A DNA stretch of 64,000 bases, from the NCBI GenBank assembly GCA_947034895.1, contig OX344765.1, forward strand, positions 25,735,001-25,799,000, written 5' to 3'. The stretch comes from Rhytidiadelphus loreus (taxonomy: Eukaryota > Streptophyta > Bryopsida > Hypnales > Hylocomiaceae). Position numbers and translations under genes: made by a program. Under the pieces are notes generated by a model that saw nothing but the letters and a program-made list of their open reading frames with translations, had not been told where the DNA came from and made no database searches. The stretch's first letter is position 1, and the number at the start of each line of letters is the position of its first letter. This document shows positions 1 to 12,150 of the stretch, one piece after another.

Positions 1-1115
1 CTTGCGTTTATCCATTGTCAAAATTTCAATGTTTGGTCCTTGAGGGATTAATTGAAATACAATTTGACTTCCATAATTATTAGATTTTGAGGATAAGAAA
101 ATGCTAATTAAAATAGATATGTAAGCAAATAATTTTTAGTTTTCAATAGTGGTGCTACTATTATTTAAGATTGCTTAGCCTTTTATCACTTCAATGTTCA
201 TTATATTTGTGATTTCATTTCAAATGTGTAGATTTCATTCTAGTATATATTAGAATTTGAGAGTTTATTTTATGGACATTAATACATTAAGTAACCCCTA
301 TTGACCCAAATGACTATTTTTTGTTCATTGCACCTCTTTTTTGAGCTATCCATTCTCAAATTTTGAGTTTTTTTTTAATAAAAAATATTTCCAACTAATA
401 CACTATATAGTGAATTCAATGGAGGTAGTTTCATCAAATTTTGAGTTAAACTCTACTTTGTAAAATTTCTTAAAGTTGAGTGGTGTTGTGTAGTATCATA
501 GTTCACGGTTCATGTTTTTGGGTTCAATTTGAAAATGGATTGAAAAGTCAAGTAAGCAATTTTATTGTTGTCCACCTCAAAAAAAACATATTCAAGGAGC
601 TTAAGTAGAAGATATACATGCCCATTCTTGTTTCTTAACAATTTCATCTTCCATAGTCATCTCATTTTCTCAAACTTAAGGAAAACCTTTTTTAGTTCAT
701 TCATTTTTTGTAATGTGTTGCAACCTATGATACACCAAGTTTGAAAGAAGACACCAATAATATCCAATCAATAAATTGCAATAGTAATTTTAAACAACAA
801 ATCTCTTTTAAAGGAATTGAAGATTCTTCAAAATTAATGTAATCTTAATTCTTTGCATTTAATATTTATTTTTAAAGTTTGACAGTAAATTGTGAAAATT
901 GATGGAAATAGATAGATTCTGGAGGTGGAAAACAATTACAAAAGAGCATGATTAATTTCAAATCCATTTCAATATCAATATTATAATACTGAATTATTAA
1001 ATAATGAGCTACCTACAATAGTTTGCAATGATTCAAAGGATACCTTGATATTGAAAATTTTGGTCACTGTAGTGTCTACTCTCGAAAGGGGGGAGTAGTC
1101 TTGCACCAATGGCCG

Positions 1116-1117
<2 letters not shown>
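1..1117. other. AT-rich intergenic DNA, no gene seen
   Basis: Strongly AT-rich DNA with frequent stops in all frames and many A/T homopolymer runs. I see no coding exon, RNA gene or clear element. A 15-bp direct repeat (TTGAAAATTTTGGTC, near 1051 and 1161) brackets the trinucleotide tract that follows. Confidence 0.6.

Positions 1118-1156
<39 letters not shown>
1118..1156. repeat. (ACT)13 microsatellite
   Basis: Thirteen uninterrupted ACT units. On the minus strand the tract reads as a poly-valine run, which produces a spurious open frame. Confidence 0.95.
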
Positions 1157-1514
1157 GAAGTTGAAAATTTTGGTCTTCCAAAAGCTTTGTCAACTCTTAA
1201 TATGTGCATCAAGACATTTAGAAATTCACTATTATCATAGTATTGGAAACAAATTTTTCTAATTGGAGTACCATGTGGCACTTTTATTGAATAGAAGTAG
1301 GTATGAAATAAAATAAAATTGAATCATTGATTGCTCTAAGATGGAATTGGATCACACTTAATTCAATGGTTAGATTGTTCCAGGAAGTTTTATTCTTCTC
1401 ATATTTTAACACAATAGTTGCAAGACTTCAAGTCCAAGTTGCATCTCTATTTCTACTAGGCCCAACTCAAGGTCCAATCCACATCCATGATGCCCAAACT
1501 TTAAAAAAATGTTA

Positions 1515-1782
1515 CTCCCTTTGTCCTGAAATAATTGTCTACAATTTCGTTGAGATTTTTTAATGCCAATTTCATTGATCATATTGTGAAAAATATAATT
1601 AAGAAAAATTCCAAATTTTATATTACTAGAATCAACGAAGACTTCCTTCCCATGTCTCTTTACATGTGTTCATTGCAACTTGAAATAAAACTAGCTACAA
1701 GGAAGTCTTCATACGCCTTCATCAAAGTAACCTTAAAAATACATGACATTTAAAGTAAACAATCATTTTAGGACAGAGGGAA
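1515..1782. mobile_element. Stowaway-like (Tc1/mariner) MITE
   Basis: A 268-bp unit bounded by inverted ends. The left end starts CTCCCTTTGTCCTGAAATAA and the right end is its near complement, finishing TTAGGACAGAGGGAA. TA dinucleotides lie at 1513-1514 and 1783-1784. A CTCCCTCCGTCC-like terminus with TA target duplication is the hallmark of plant Stowaway/mariner MITEs. The short open frames inside are not genes. Confidence 0.82.
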
Positions 1783-1784
1783 TA

Positions 1785-2964
1785 ATATATTGGCACTCTA
1801 AGTGCATTGGGACATAGTAGGGTAATCACACCTTCTTCACCAAACAAACGTTACAACAAAAAAAGAGCCAATGGGAAGGAAGTCTAGGTGAAGAAGGTGT
1901 AACATCCCTGTTTTGTGTGTTGACAATGGAGAATGCATTAGATGTTTTTCAGCCAACATGCATGTCCATTTCAGGTTGGTCTCCCATGTTGGGAACTAGA
2001 TATAGTTTTTCAAAATTAAAATAAAAAATAAAAACTATTTTAAAACCATTCTTTTATATTATTTGACATGGCAGTTGTTCGGCCACGTCAAACTATAGTA
2101 GTAGCTATGTTTCTGCAATTTGGAAATTGCAGGGAACTCACAAATCTCTAGGCAAGGTAAATCCCATTGAATGCAAAACTACAAAGATTGGTTTATTGAA
2201 GCAAGTTCACTTGATTCAAGAACCCAATTACAGAGGCATGTTGGAATCAACAACGGAGGGGTGGTACTACATATGCAACAAAATATACTTAGTGCGCAAA
2301 GTTATGCACAACATTTACTCAATTGGAGCAGTTATTGCTCTTTTGGGCACATTGTTTTGCACACCCATTCTTTTGCTTTGGAGGAGGATATTCAATATTG
2401 CAAAGCAATTGTAGTAGAAGTATATTTTTCCATCCAAGAGCCACCACCTCTTCATTCTTCAAAGAATGGTCGTGGAGTGTAGAAGGTATGATTAAGGTAG
2501 GAGGCTCGAACTCGGATTGGGCATTTTGAATGGAACATGCCTCAGAGGTACATTCTGCTTTCTTCAATTTATCAAAATGAACCAATGGTGTACATTTTAA
2601 GGGGTGTTCGCTTTTAGAGCCCTATGGTGTTTTGACTTCAAAATTTCATAACTAATTCCATGAAGCTTCAAAAAATATGAAACAACTTAGGTTAGATGTC
2701 AATTCTCCTTGTCTTTCAAAAAAAATTTATTGAAAAATATTTCAAAGTGTTTCACCTCCCTAGAATTCAGTTCCAACCCTTAGATGGTCCTGGACCTCCT
2801 ACCTCACCCCTAATAGTTAGTGTGAAGCCCCATGTCCCAATTTTGATCTCTCCACCCATCATATTTTGAGAATTTGGTGGGACTTGGGAGTTAATGCGAA
2901 CCAGCTGTAATTTATTTAATTACAAACCCCACCTAAGCTACAGTAGTAAATAAAAAACCAATGG
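1785..2964. other. AT-rich intergenic DNA with one dispersed repeat
   Basis: No convincing gene. The stretch around 2586-2770 is an inverted copy of 16215-16390: both contain AGACAA, ...CTAACCTAAGTTGTTTCATA... and ...GAAATTAGTT... blocks in the same order. It is therefore a dispersed repeat of unknown class. Confidence 0.55.
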
Positions 2965-3921
2965 TCAGATAGTCAACATCGCCTGAGATGCGCCAGTCAG
3001 ATTAGGATCAGAGCCGCTTATTCGCACTAATTTTAGAACCACACTATTTACATACGTCGGAAATTCCGGAAGCCATCCCCGCCCCCGTAAAAATTGGACA
3101 ATTGAACGAAAGCGCGACACCCCACCATCTACCGTCGATGGACGAATTTTAAATTTTCCCTGTAGCGGGGGGCGCCGGGGCGATTTCGACACGTGGCCAG
3201 CCTGCCGTCTCGGACGTTTCGCTTCCGCCCACCGGCCGTCATAATTCCTCCCATTTTTCTTTCCGTTGCCACCCATGCCTCCCCCCCATCACTCCACTTT
3301 CCCCTTTTCACCGCAGCCAGATGATTGCCAGAAGAGAGTTCAGTCCTCCTCCTCCCCAAGTCCCCAACTATTAAGATTCATCCGAATATTGCCGTTGCAA
3401 GCAAATGCCTGCCAGAAAGAGACGGTTGATGCTCTCACCCTTTCCGAGATGACCGCATTTGTAGCTCGCAGAGTTCTCTTCCAGAGCTCAGTCTTCGCAA
3501 TCGCTCTGTAGAATTTTCTCCGTGGGATTCATTCTAGATATTTGGACAATGGCGCTTTAGAATTTCTCATTGCGAAGCGTGCTTGTCAATCGCCACATTC
3601 GAATTTCTGTTTGGGAATCATCCTTGTCGATCGCGCTATAGCATTTCTTAATATAGTGCACTTGTTTCGGAACAGTGCAGTGCGTATGAGAGTGTAGGAG
3701 CTCCGTTTTTGAAATTTGCTGCTACTTCGAGCGAGGATTTGGTTCGTCCAACTTTGGGTCGGCCGATTTGGTTCGCCCATGATTCGATGTTTGGAGGTGT
3801 GGTTTCCGAGGCGGAATTGGGTTGTGGGTTTTGAGAGGGTTTGCGTAGTGGAGTGTTGAAGAAGAGGTTGTAGTTTTTTGGGGGAAATGGTGGCCTAGAG
3901 TTTCGGAGGATTCGAATAAGA
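2965..3921 (+). promoter_or_regulatory. GC-rich promoter and 5' leader of the TANGLED-like gene
   Basis: After 3 kb of AT-rich DNA, base composition becomes abruptly GC-rich, with many CpG between about 2990 and 3450. A perfect G-box (CACGTG) sits at 3190-3195. The segment leads into the predicted ATG at 3922. G-boxes bind bZIP/bHLH factors in plants; its use here is inference. The transcription start is not visible. Confidence 0.45.
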
Positions 3922-6900
3922 ATGGCGCAAGTGGAGTCGGACTTGGCATTGCACCCTTCACCTGTGCTATTGGAAGCAGTTCTGAAGGTAACGGCTCTGT
4001 TCCGATGATTTGGACTTGGTTGCTTAGGGGAGTGGATTCGGAGTGTTCACGGTTGTGGTGGGTTTGGGTTTTCAGGTTGAGCAGGTGGTTGCGCGTCTGC
4101 AGAATCTTCAGAGTACTATTTCTGGGATTCACTTGAGTCCTGTTAATGCGAAGCTTACCCGGCTTTCCAGAGCTAATGCCACTAGCAGGTAACCCTTCTT
4201 AGTTTCTTTTTTGAGAATTTTCTGCGTTCTTCGTTTCTGCAATGGTTGATAAGCTATGGAAAGAAGTGAAATGTGGATGTCCTAGGGAAATCGGTTTATG
4301 TTTAGGAGTGATTGTGATTCATGATGCTGGCGTGTACTGCTGCATAGACTTCTTCTGAGTCTACATTCATTGATTCTTTGGTTGATTGTGCTTCGTACAG
4401 AGCCAAGGACTTTGCAGCCGGCAAGGAAAGCACTCGTGAGTCTCAACTGCGAGGTAATGTGCTATCCGCTTTAGTCTTTTTAAGGTTGAAGACTGCATAT
4501 TAGAATAAAATGGACAAATATGTTAGAATGGGTGGATACTAAGTTCATGGTCAGCATCACTGAAGACCCTCCGTTAGATTGGCAAAAGTTTTAAAAGTAA
4601 TGTCGATGGATATTGGATTAATTTAGACCTCATGTTGATTTAATGTTAGTGTAATGCAAACGGTGTTCACTTAATATTAGCGTGTGTAAGTTTCAATGGC
4701 ATTAATTCGATGTTACATTGGCAACGGCAAGTGAACATTACGTGGTCATTAATTTAACACTATCTTGTAATTGAGATCATGATCTGATAGACTAACAATG
4801 AATTAGGTTCCATTAATAACTGTGTGAAGCTAATCGGGGGATCTTTGGAGATACGTGGCGGTACGCGGCGGTACCATATTGGAACCCGTCACAGAGTTCA
4901 AGTTTTTGCATACTACACCGAAATCAACAAAACTGTTTTCTTTGCAGGGATGATGCATAGAGCTGGATTTTGTGTTTGACAATGTGTTTATTGAATTCAG
5001 ATGAGGGCAGTCAAAAATCTGTAAAATGTCACAATGCAGACAGCAAACCTGTGCATCGTGTAACGCCCAGGAAATCGAAAGGTAGTTTCGGACCTACTTC
5101 TTTCAGATTCTTCAGAACGAGCAGTTATCCTGAAGGACCAAGGTGCCCAAATTGGCTCCTTGTTTGTCTGAGCACTTCTGAGTTCACTTGTGGACTCTCT
5201 TTTGATCAACTTTATTATTCTTTGACCGGCACTTGCTATTTTCTTCACTGATATAAAATCTGGCCCTGTCTGAAATACATTCTTCACAGTATGATCAATT
5301 AGAGTGGTCATTTTAAAACCATGAGATCTTAGTCTTCAGGAATCAGTTTTATGTATCAGTATTTTTTTTTTCTGAGCTGCGAATTGGGCTACATTATTTC
5401 TGCTACGTCAGTCGATCAATAGATATTTGGCTAGTGCAAGGCCCCTGTCACAGTATATTTGTGGATTGTCAGTACTACGCAAAATAAAATCCCTCTGATT
5501 TACTAGAGATTCTTTGTCCTCATGTTGAGGTAATTTTAGTGTAACGCAGATTGTGTTAGTTTGATGTTCGTATCATGCGCATTGAGTTGATACTGCGTTG
5601 TTAACAATTTAGTTACTTGACAGTAACATTAAGATAATTAACATTTTATGTTCTATTTATCCAATACCAACTAATCATTAAAAGCTTGGTGAATTTGAGA
5701 ACGGGATTTTTTGAAATGAAACTGATCAGGTTGCTTCTTCTCTGCTTCCAGGTGAGTGGAAGCAATGGTCGTCGCCTGCCAACCAGGTGCACGATGTGAT
5801 CTCGGAGATTTTGATGGCAAGCGAATATGCTAAGCAGATCGCGACGCTGGTTGCCGAAGCACTTCAAGACGGGCCTGTGAAGACAAAGCAGCCTGTAGCT
5901 CACGTTCCGGAACCGAAGAAGCGGGTTTCCAAAGATGGAAAACGGAAAGATATAGCGTTTCCAAGCAAGGCCCAGGTGCAGAGGACCATGAGTGGCAAAC
6001 TTCAGCCATCAAAGTCTATAAACAAATTCAAGGTAGTCTTCCCCTCGGATAACACTGCCAAACCGGCCAAGCTAACTCGAACCTTGTCCCCACGCCTGGG
6101 TGCCCGAAGCCCTGAGAAGAAGAGAGCAAGTCAAAAGCTGTTCACCTCTCCTAATGGAAGCTTCAGGGAGTCCGATTATGCAGACGATGAGCTCTCAGGC
6201 CCAAGGAGGCTTTCCATGAACGTGACTGAAATCAAGGGCTCATCGAAGCCATGGAAACTCACCCCGACGAAGGGTGTTTTGTTCTCCAATCCAGTGTACA
6301 TGGCTTCCCCCTCCTCATTAGTTCGGCCTTCGCCTGTGAAAATTGTACCTGGCAAGAACGAATCCATGAGGAGAAGAAGTGCTGCTGCACCAGCTAATTC
6401 CGTGTCATCGTCACTCTCTAAGGTGACATTCAAAAGAGAAGGTTCTACCAAGGCTGCTGCCCCAAACCCACAACGAGAACAGAAGGCCAGAAAAGCCTCG
6501 CGCTATGTGGAGATGGTGCCTGTGGATGTGCCCCAGAACAGCTCGTCGGTCACGATGCTGGATGTGCTCAAAGGAAAGTCGCCACGAAGGAGAAGGCTAC
6601 AGCCATTGGATGCAAATAACGAAAGATCTGCAGCTGGGACGGAGAGATCGAAGGGTACCGTGCAGGAAGAGCAATGTAGAGTATCTCACTCTCATTCCAA
6701 GTCCACTCCCATTGTAGAGAACAGGCATAAGAAATCCGGAAAGCAAGGTGGTTCAGTTGATTCTGATTCTGACAAGGAGAACGCGCCCGTACCGAGATGC
6801 GCACCTGCCGCAGTCAAGGAGTTGTTCCTGCGAAGCATGTCAAGTGGGAACGCTCTCAACCGGAATTTATCTCACAAAAATTCAGGTACGATATTACTGT

Positions 6901-7282
6901 TCTGCTTTTAAGTGCATTTTGTATTTTATTTCCTGCTATCGCTGTTATACATGAGCATGGCTTTTGTTAGTTACCCAAGCAAACAATAGAAAGTCCATTT
7001 CGGAACTAATAGTTGATTTTAGTAACTTCCAGTAAAATTTGTCATTAAAACATGTATATCTATTGATACATTTTGTTACCTGCATTGAAGTTCCCTAGAT
7101 GCTGCGTTTCAATTTCAATAGATGTGAGAGTGGCCTCTTTGGGTCATTTTGCACTTTGGATGCAACGAGGTTTTCTGAATTTGTGCTATGATCTATGCAC
7201 AGTGTCACTCTTACAGCGCGCGAAAGGCTGGATGTCTTCCCAAGCCGTGAAACAAGCGAGGATCCGTGAGCTGGAGAGGTGA
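3922..7282 (+). CDS. TAN1: TANGLED-like microtubule-binding division-plane protein
   Basis: Five coding exons joined at GT-AG sites keep one frame: 3922-3987, 4076-4188, 4401-4453, 5752-6885 and 7203-7282, giving 481 aa (Arabidopsis TAN1 is about 470-480 aa). Recognisable TANGLED blocks are an N-terminal helix with RLQNLQSTISG followed by IHLSP, then GEWKQW followed by VHDVISEILMASEYAKQI, and KPWKLTPTKGVLFSNPVY in the middle. The rest is basic, Ser/Pro-rich and low in order, as expected for a microtubule binder. TANGLED marks the preprophase-band site through mitosis and guides the phragmoplast; that role comes from family knowledge. The protein ends with a short basic exon coding for a tail finishing RIRELER. 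Intron 3 (1.3 kb) holds a dispersed repeat. Exons 1-3 are very short but agree in phase. Confidence 0.85.
5130..5346 (+). repeat. Dispersed repeat family A, copy in TANGLED intron 3
   Basis: Begins CTGAAGGACCAAGG and contains TTCTTCACTGATATAA, TTCTTCACAGTATGATCAAT and TTTTAAAACCATGAGATCTT. The same blocks in the same order or inverted occur at 8745-8965, 10905-11275, 27399-27560, about 43755-43820 and about 45930-46000. It is probably a non-autonomous element; its ends are not defined. Confidence 0.6.
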
Positions 7283-8744
7283 AACTTTTAAACCGTGGAG
7301 CATATGCGACGAAAGAGAAAGCGATGTGTAGATGTAAAATTACTGTCAATGTTGCAAGTATTTTGTGGCATACCGATGATTCTGGTAGAACCTGACAATG
7401 TAGGTATATGCCTCCCTGTATGTATAGGCGAGCCTGTTGTGGATTTGGTTTCCAGTCTGTGGAAGTTCATCTCAACTTCGCAGAACTGTAATTATATGCT
7501 GATGACTAGTGATTGCTACCAGAGGGGTTCATGATGTAACGGTGCCATTCACAGACTGCTCGTGAATGTATTTTGTTTCAAATTGAAGTGATCAAAGCGG
7601 CTGAGTTTGTAACTCGATTTTCCATTTTCATCAAGTTTCAGTCACTTGGTCTTCCTAAGAGCAGCTTCATTTAAACCGGCAATCATGATAAAGCATGGTT
7701 TTCTTTGTTAACCAATGTAACGGGTATTTGGACAGAACACATTTACAAATGACCACAAGCACTAGGGTTTTTCACCAGAAATGTGTACATAAATTCAAGG
7801 TAATTTTTCCTTCCAATGATCGGCTGCCATTGGTGGAGCGATGTAACCAGATCAGTGTTTTAGAAGAGCAAGTTCAAAAAGTGGCTCATGTATTCAAGAT
7901 CTACTACCCACAGAAACCAGTCATTGGAAGTAGTATATTTCCTGGTTCCGTTGAGTTGTTCTTGTCAGGGGGCCATCAGTGGACGGAAGCTTTGTTGGTG
8001 TTACCAAGACGAAACGCAGGTACTTAGTTACCGCAAGCATCTCCTGAATTTTATGAGAATTGTAGATTGCATTAGAGATCACCTCCCCTTTCCAAAACGA
8101 GTGTCTCTTTGACCATCTAAGCGAGTGTAATTGATAAGGAATACACCCTCTCCTCCTAGACTAATTGTATCACTAGGAATTCAAGTTTTCAACAAAATCA
8201 AAAGTCAGAGGTGCACACTAAGAAAAATATCCATTCACTCCTACTTCTACTTCTTTGTGCGTCTGCTGCACCAAGAAATGAGCGGTTAGTGTAATCTTAA
8301 ATTTGCTTCATGCGTACAGAGAAACCTACTTGGTTGCGGCGCGCAATGGACTGGATAGGATTATTTCGTCAACAGAGGAATTCAAATGCAACCTGTCTGG
8401 GGTGCACAATTTTGTAGGTTCTTTAGTTCTATGTCTGACCAGATGTAGGTCAGCTTCCAAGTTGTCATCAAGAATCTAGATGAAAATTAGAAATCTATGA
8501 CAGAATCATCCGAGACAGAACTGTACCACTAAAAGTTTCCTATCGAATGTACATTATAATTCCAAAACTGTGGGCAGCATCACTCTGATCAAAATCACTT
8601 GATCCTGGAAGATAGGCATGAAAGCACAATAATGGCTAAATGTTGGCTATGCTTGTGTATTTATCATGAGCAATCAGCAAGCACTTTCAAACATCCAAGA
8701 AACCGAAAAAAACAACCCATGATATATTTCAAATATGAGCAGTC
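7283..8744 (+). other. TANGLED 3' region with a weak echo of its coding sequence
   Basis: No independent gene is convincing. An open frame at 7695-8027 contains KFKVIFPSNDRLP, close to KFKVVFPSDNTAK in the TANGLED-like protein, at a matching nucleotide string (AAATTCAAGGTA.TTTTCC). It may be a decayed partial duplication or chance. The remainder is AT-rich 3' flank between two convergent genes. Confidence 0.35.
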
Positions 8745-9085
8745 TGTCAAGGCGAGGGGATTATCCTCTTAAAAACCAAGAATTCATGGTTTTGAAATGA
8801 CCAGTTTGATTTGATCAGAAGGGGAGTCAAAAGACCAATATTATATCACCGGAAGTAGTGAAGAAGATTCATGTGTTGGCCACAAAATAAATAAAATTGA
8901 ACAAAAAGAAAAGCCTCATAAGACCCCGTAAGTCCAAAGCTCAAGGCCCTCTTGGTCCTTCAGATGTTTCAGGGTTTAAAATTTCAGGGTTTAAAAATCT
9001 AGGGTTTAGGGTTACAAAAGAAAATCCCCATAAGACCTATTCAAAAGCATGAGGTCCTCTGGTCCTTCAGAGATTTTCGGGTTTC
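8745..9085 (-). repeat. Dispersed repeat family A, inverted copy, with telomere-like GGGTTTA strings
   Basis: Reads as the reverse complement of the TANGLED intron copy (CATGGTTTTGAAATGACC, TCACCGGAAGTAGTGAAGAA, TTGGTCCTTCAG). Between 8970 and 9025 there are several GGGTTTA/TAGGGTTT strings resembling scrambled plant telomere repeat. It lies immediately beyond the UCP3 stop codon, in its 3'UTR or flank. Confidence 0.55.
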
Positions 9086-9089
9086 GGGT

Positions 9090-10740
9090 TTAGAACGATG
9101 ACAGGCCACTGAGCCGGCGTAGCTGCTCATACGAAACCCAAAACACAAACTGCCAAGGTCCTAACCTAGTCCACGTCGGAAGAAAACCCTTCCACAAAGC
9201 CATGACGCCTTCTGCTTTCACCGTTTTCGTCAAGCAATCCAGGGAATTTCGATACATCGCCACCCCAGCTGCTTGGTTCATCATCCGCGTCTTCACCACA
9301 TCAGCAGGGCAACTAAGAATGGTAGCCGACAATCCAGATATAACTGATGCCAGCGTGTGAGCTCCAATATTATCACCAGCAATGCCTCGCCCGATGATCC
9401 ACTGCTTCGACTGATCGTAGCAGGCAAGCTCCCCCATGTTGACCAGAAACGCACGCTGCGCATTTGGGCCCACGCCTCGCCACAACCCCGTCACGCCTTC
9501 GGATTGCGCAATCTTGGTGAACGCGTCTGCCATGCCGGTGTAACGTGGTTGCTGGCCGAGCTTTACTAATCTGCCGTCCGCTTGCATGCGCACCTTCACC
9601 AAATCTGCAGGACTTGCTATCACCTGTGTGTGCATTTTCCAGATTTGCACGGTCAGACCAGAGGAAAGCTCTAAACATGCTTGAAATTGGAACATGTACA
9701 CATGACATTCTTTTAGCTCTCGTATTGCAATTCAGGAGACCTGATTTTTGCATTGTGAGAGGGACCTCATGACATTCTTTAGCCATTGAAAGCACTTCAC
9801 CCTTTCTAGTTACAGATGCTGAGAGACTCACTGACCAAGTATTGTGCTTGGTTCTACAACCACTCAGTACGCAACCATGTGCATCTGTAAACCATATTTT
9901 TTTATATCCTGCAACCTTCCTCGCATTGCATCTTTATATAAAGAATGAGAAAACGGGCATCTTGGATACTCAAGATTCAAGACATCATGACTGGTTCCGA
10001 GGTGTCAATAAGGCCTCCGTAAAATATGTTATGAAAATTGAACCTGCTCACCCTCTTGCATCTGAGATCATTGCAATCTGATGGGTTTGCTTTTATCTAT
10101 TAATCGTAGTTGAGACATTTCTCACCACTAGTGGACATCATATTCTGTTCCAGCCAAGTGGTCCACCCAATTAGGCTGGGACTTGTCGTACGTGACCAAT
10201 TCCAGCTACGTTGGGTGGATTCCTTGGCTGGAAAAGTGTAAGCTTTCTACTTGTTCACTCACATTAAATTGAAAATTGGGATCCTACCTTCCAGTGTACA
10301 CAAACTCAAATCTCAAGCAAGTACTCATGAAGACATACTATAAAGCAAGGTACACTGACCTGTCCGATGATGCCTGAAGCGCCCCCAATGAAAGCCTTCT
10401 TCGCCACAGACAGATTCTGCGGATCCTCCCCATTGCTAAGCCTGTTGCGAAGATTTTCATACGCCACAATGCGAATGCTCGTGTAAAACACATGGCGTAG
10501 AAGCGCAGGTGAAAGACCTCTATACAACCCAGCGATGCCTTCTTCCTTCCCTATGGACACCGCCATGCTAATAGCGCCACGCTTCGGGGCTCCAGCCGTT
10601 GTTGCACCAAGTTCACCTTGCAATTGCAGCCGCGTTTTGGTGATGTCGATTGGGAATGTCGCAGACTCCGACGCCATGGCGGAGACTGCAGTCAGACCCA
10701 GACGTAGTGCCAGATTCTCTTCTGCCTTGGAGGATCCCAT
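9090..10740 (-). CDS. UCP3: Plant mitochondrial uncoupling protein 3 (mitochondrial carrier family)
   Basis: Two coding exons on the minus strand, 10740-10360 and 9623-9090, joined in phase 0 (CAG|GTCAGT donor, ACACAG acceptor), give 304 aa; Arabidopsis UCP3/PUMP3 is 305 aa. Three mitochondrial-carrier repeats are visible, each with a P-x-D-x-x-K signature: PIDITKTRLQLQG at residues 30-42, PADLVKVRMQADG from 132, and PADVVKTRMMNQ from 233. The blocks AFLVNMGELACYD and GPWQFVFWVSYEQ are diagnostic for the plant UCP3 branch. Family members sit in the inner mitochondrial membrane with six helices and move protons or small dicarboxylates. The start MGSSKAEE was chosen because a 3' splice acceptor lies 1 bp upstream of the ATG, implying a 5'UTR intron. 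Confidence 0.93.
10148..10233. repeat. 86-bp inverted repeat in the UCP3 intron
   Basis: TTCCAGCCAAG.GG.CCACCCAA on the left pairs with TTGGGTGG..TCCTTGGCTGGAA on the right, with two internal smaller copies. It would fold as a hairpin in the pre-mRNA. Likely a very small MITE; no target duplication was identified. Confidence 0.7.
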
Positions 10741-12150
10741 TCTGCAATGCAAAAGTGAAATTAGCAAAACTACCTTGGAGGATCCCTATTTTGGCAGAGG
10801 TATCAATCTTGGTGGCTGCCACTATCAATCTCGCTAACAAAATTCGCAAACTGGTGCATGGCAAGAGGAAGCATGAACGGCAAATCTGGAGAGTCCTCCA
10901 TTACCCTAAAGGACCAAGAGGCCCAAATTAAGCCTTGTGGTATTCTAGCACTCTTGGCTAGGTCATATGTGGAATTTTTTAGTCCAATTTTTTTCTTACT
11001 GATTGACTAACGAAGACGTGCGATGTTCTTCACTGATTCTGGTGATATAACTTTGGCCGATCTGAATTCTGTTCTTCACACAATACGATCAATTGAATTG
11101 TTGGTCGCTTTAAAAACTATAAACGTCCTTCAGAATCAGTGAAGAGCATTGCACGTGTAGGTCGACAAAGAAATAAAATTGGGCAAAAGACAGATTCCCT
11201 GTATGACCTAATCAAAAGAACATTTAGCGCTTTAAAAAAACATTAGTCCAAATTGGACTTTCTAGTCCTCCAGAGCAATTCATCTTACCTGTTGAAAAAT
11301 GCACGCTGTCAATTTCGCTTTGCGGCCAAACTCGTTCTGAGCGCGACCACACTGCACCTAATCATATTCAAAAAGTCAGAAACCAAAAAAAGAAGAAGCA
11401 AGTGCACCAATTTCACGTTGCTCATATGATGCAAAGGATTGATCAAAGTGCCCTTTCAAATAGTAGTTGTGGAAGTAGGGCAGGCGACAATCCGCAAAAC
11501 ACAAGACGGGTACTGACGTTACAAATGTATGAGCAAAAGCACATGTTTAAGAATACACAGCTTCGATTTTACAAGCTCTTCAACAAGCTAAGAACTCAGC
11601 AACAAGTACCTGATGGTCTAACCACCCATGGTTCGCGCAATTTGGGGATTCCTCTCGATGACACTCTCCCATCACTTCGATTCAACGTTTTCACCCTCCA
11701 TTCAATTCATCATCTAGCAAGAGGTTGAAAGTTGAATTCCTGCCAAAAGGAAACGAGACATAACAAAAATTAGCCAGAAATTCACACACAAAAAGTCGGA
11801 TTAGAACTGCATTACAACAAAGCTAATGAAATTCTTGGGTCATCCAATTTGGTAGAGATTTTTATGCTCAGAGATTCCAATGCATCTCCTCTCCTACTTC
11901 AATCTAAGTACAAACTCAAAGGAACTATTGCCTGTACAGAACTCTTCACGAAAGGTAGCGTGAATGTGGCGCAAGGTATAACCTTCGAGAGAAACCTGCA
12001 CATTTTCCAGACATGGAAGGAATTCGACAAAACAATTTGCATAAACTAAGCTAACCCAAATCACAAGCTTGTATGATTGATCGCAGAACCTACCTCCGAG
12101 AAGGCGAGAACCCCAGGAAACAAAAGCCCGTAGTGCAAAGACACAGTGCA
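10741..12150 (-). promoter_or_regulatory. UCP3 5' leader with probable UTR introns, and upstream region
   Basis: An acceptor (TTTGCATTGCAG) directly precedes the UCP3 ATG on the minus strand. Good donors occur upstream at about 11288 (CAACAG|GTAAGA) and about 12093 (GAG|GTAGGT), with an acceptor near 11354 (GGTGCAG). I infer two non-coding 5' exons, roughly 11354-11289 and one ending about 12094. This is a splice-signal reading only. The 10905-11275 part is repeat family A. Confidence 0.4.
10905..11275. repeat. Dispersed repeat family A, two head-to-head partial copies
   Basis: The left half reads CCTAAAGGACCAAGAGGCCCAAATT, then TTCTTCACTGATTCTGGTGATATAA and ACACAATACGATCAATT. The right half reads the complement (CAGTGAAGAGCATTGCACGTGTAGGTCG, AAATTGGACTTTCTAGTCCTCCAG). 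The unit is therefore roughly palindromic and lies in the inferred UCP3 5'UTR intron. Confidence 0.55.

Noticed and set aside
1033..1281. Minus-strand open frame with a poly-valine run
   Set aside because: It is the translation of the (ACT)13 microsatellite and has no other coding character.
8970..9025. Interstitial telomere tract
   Set aside because: GGGTTTA strings are present but irregular and mixed with repeat family A; not a genuine telomere array.
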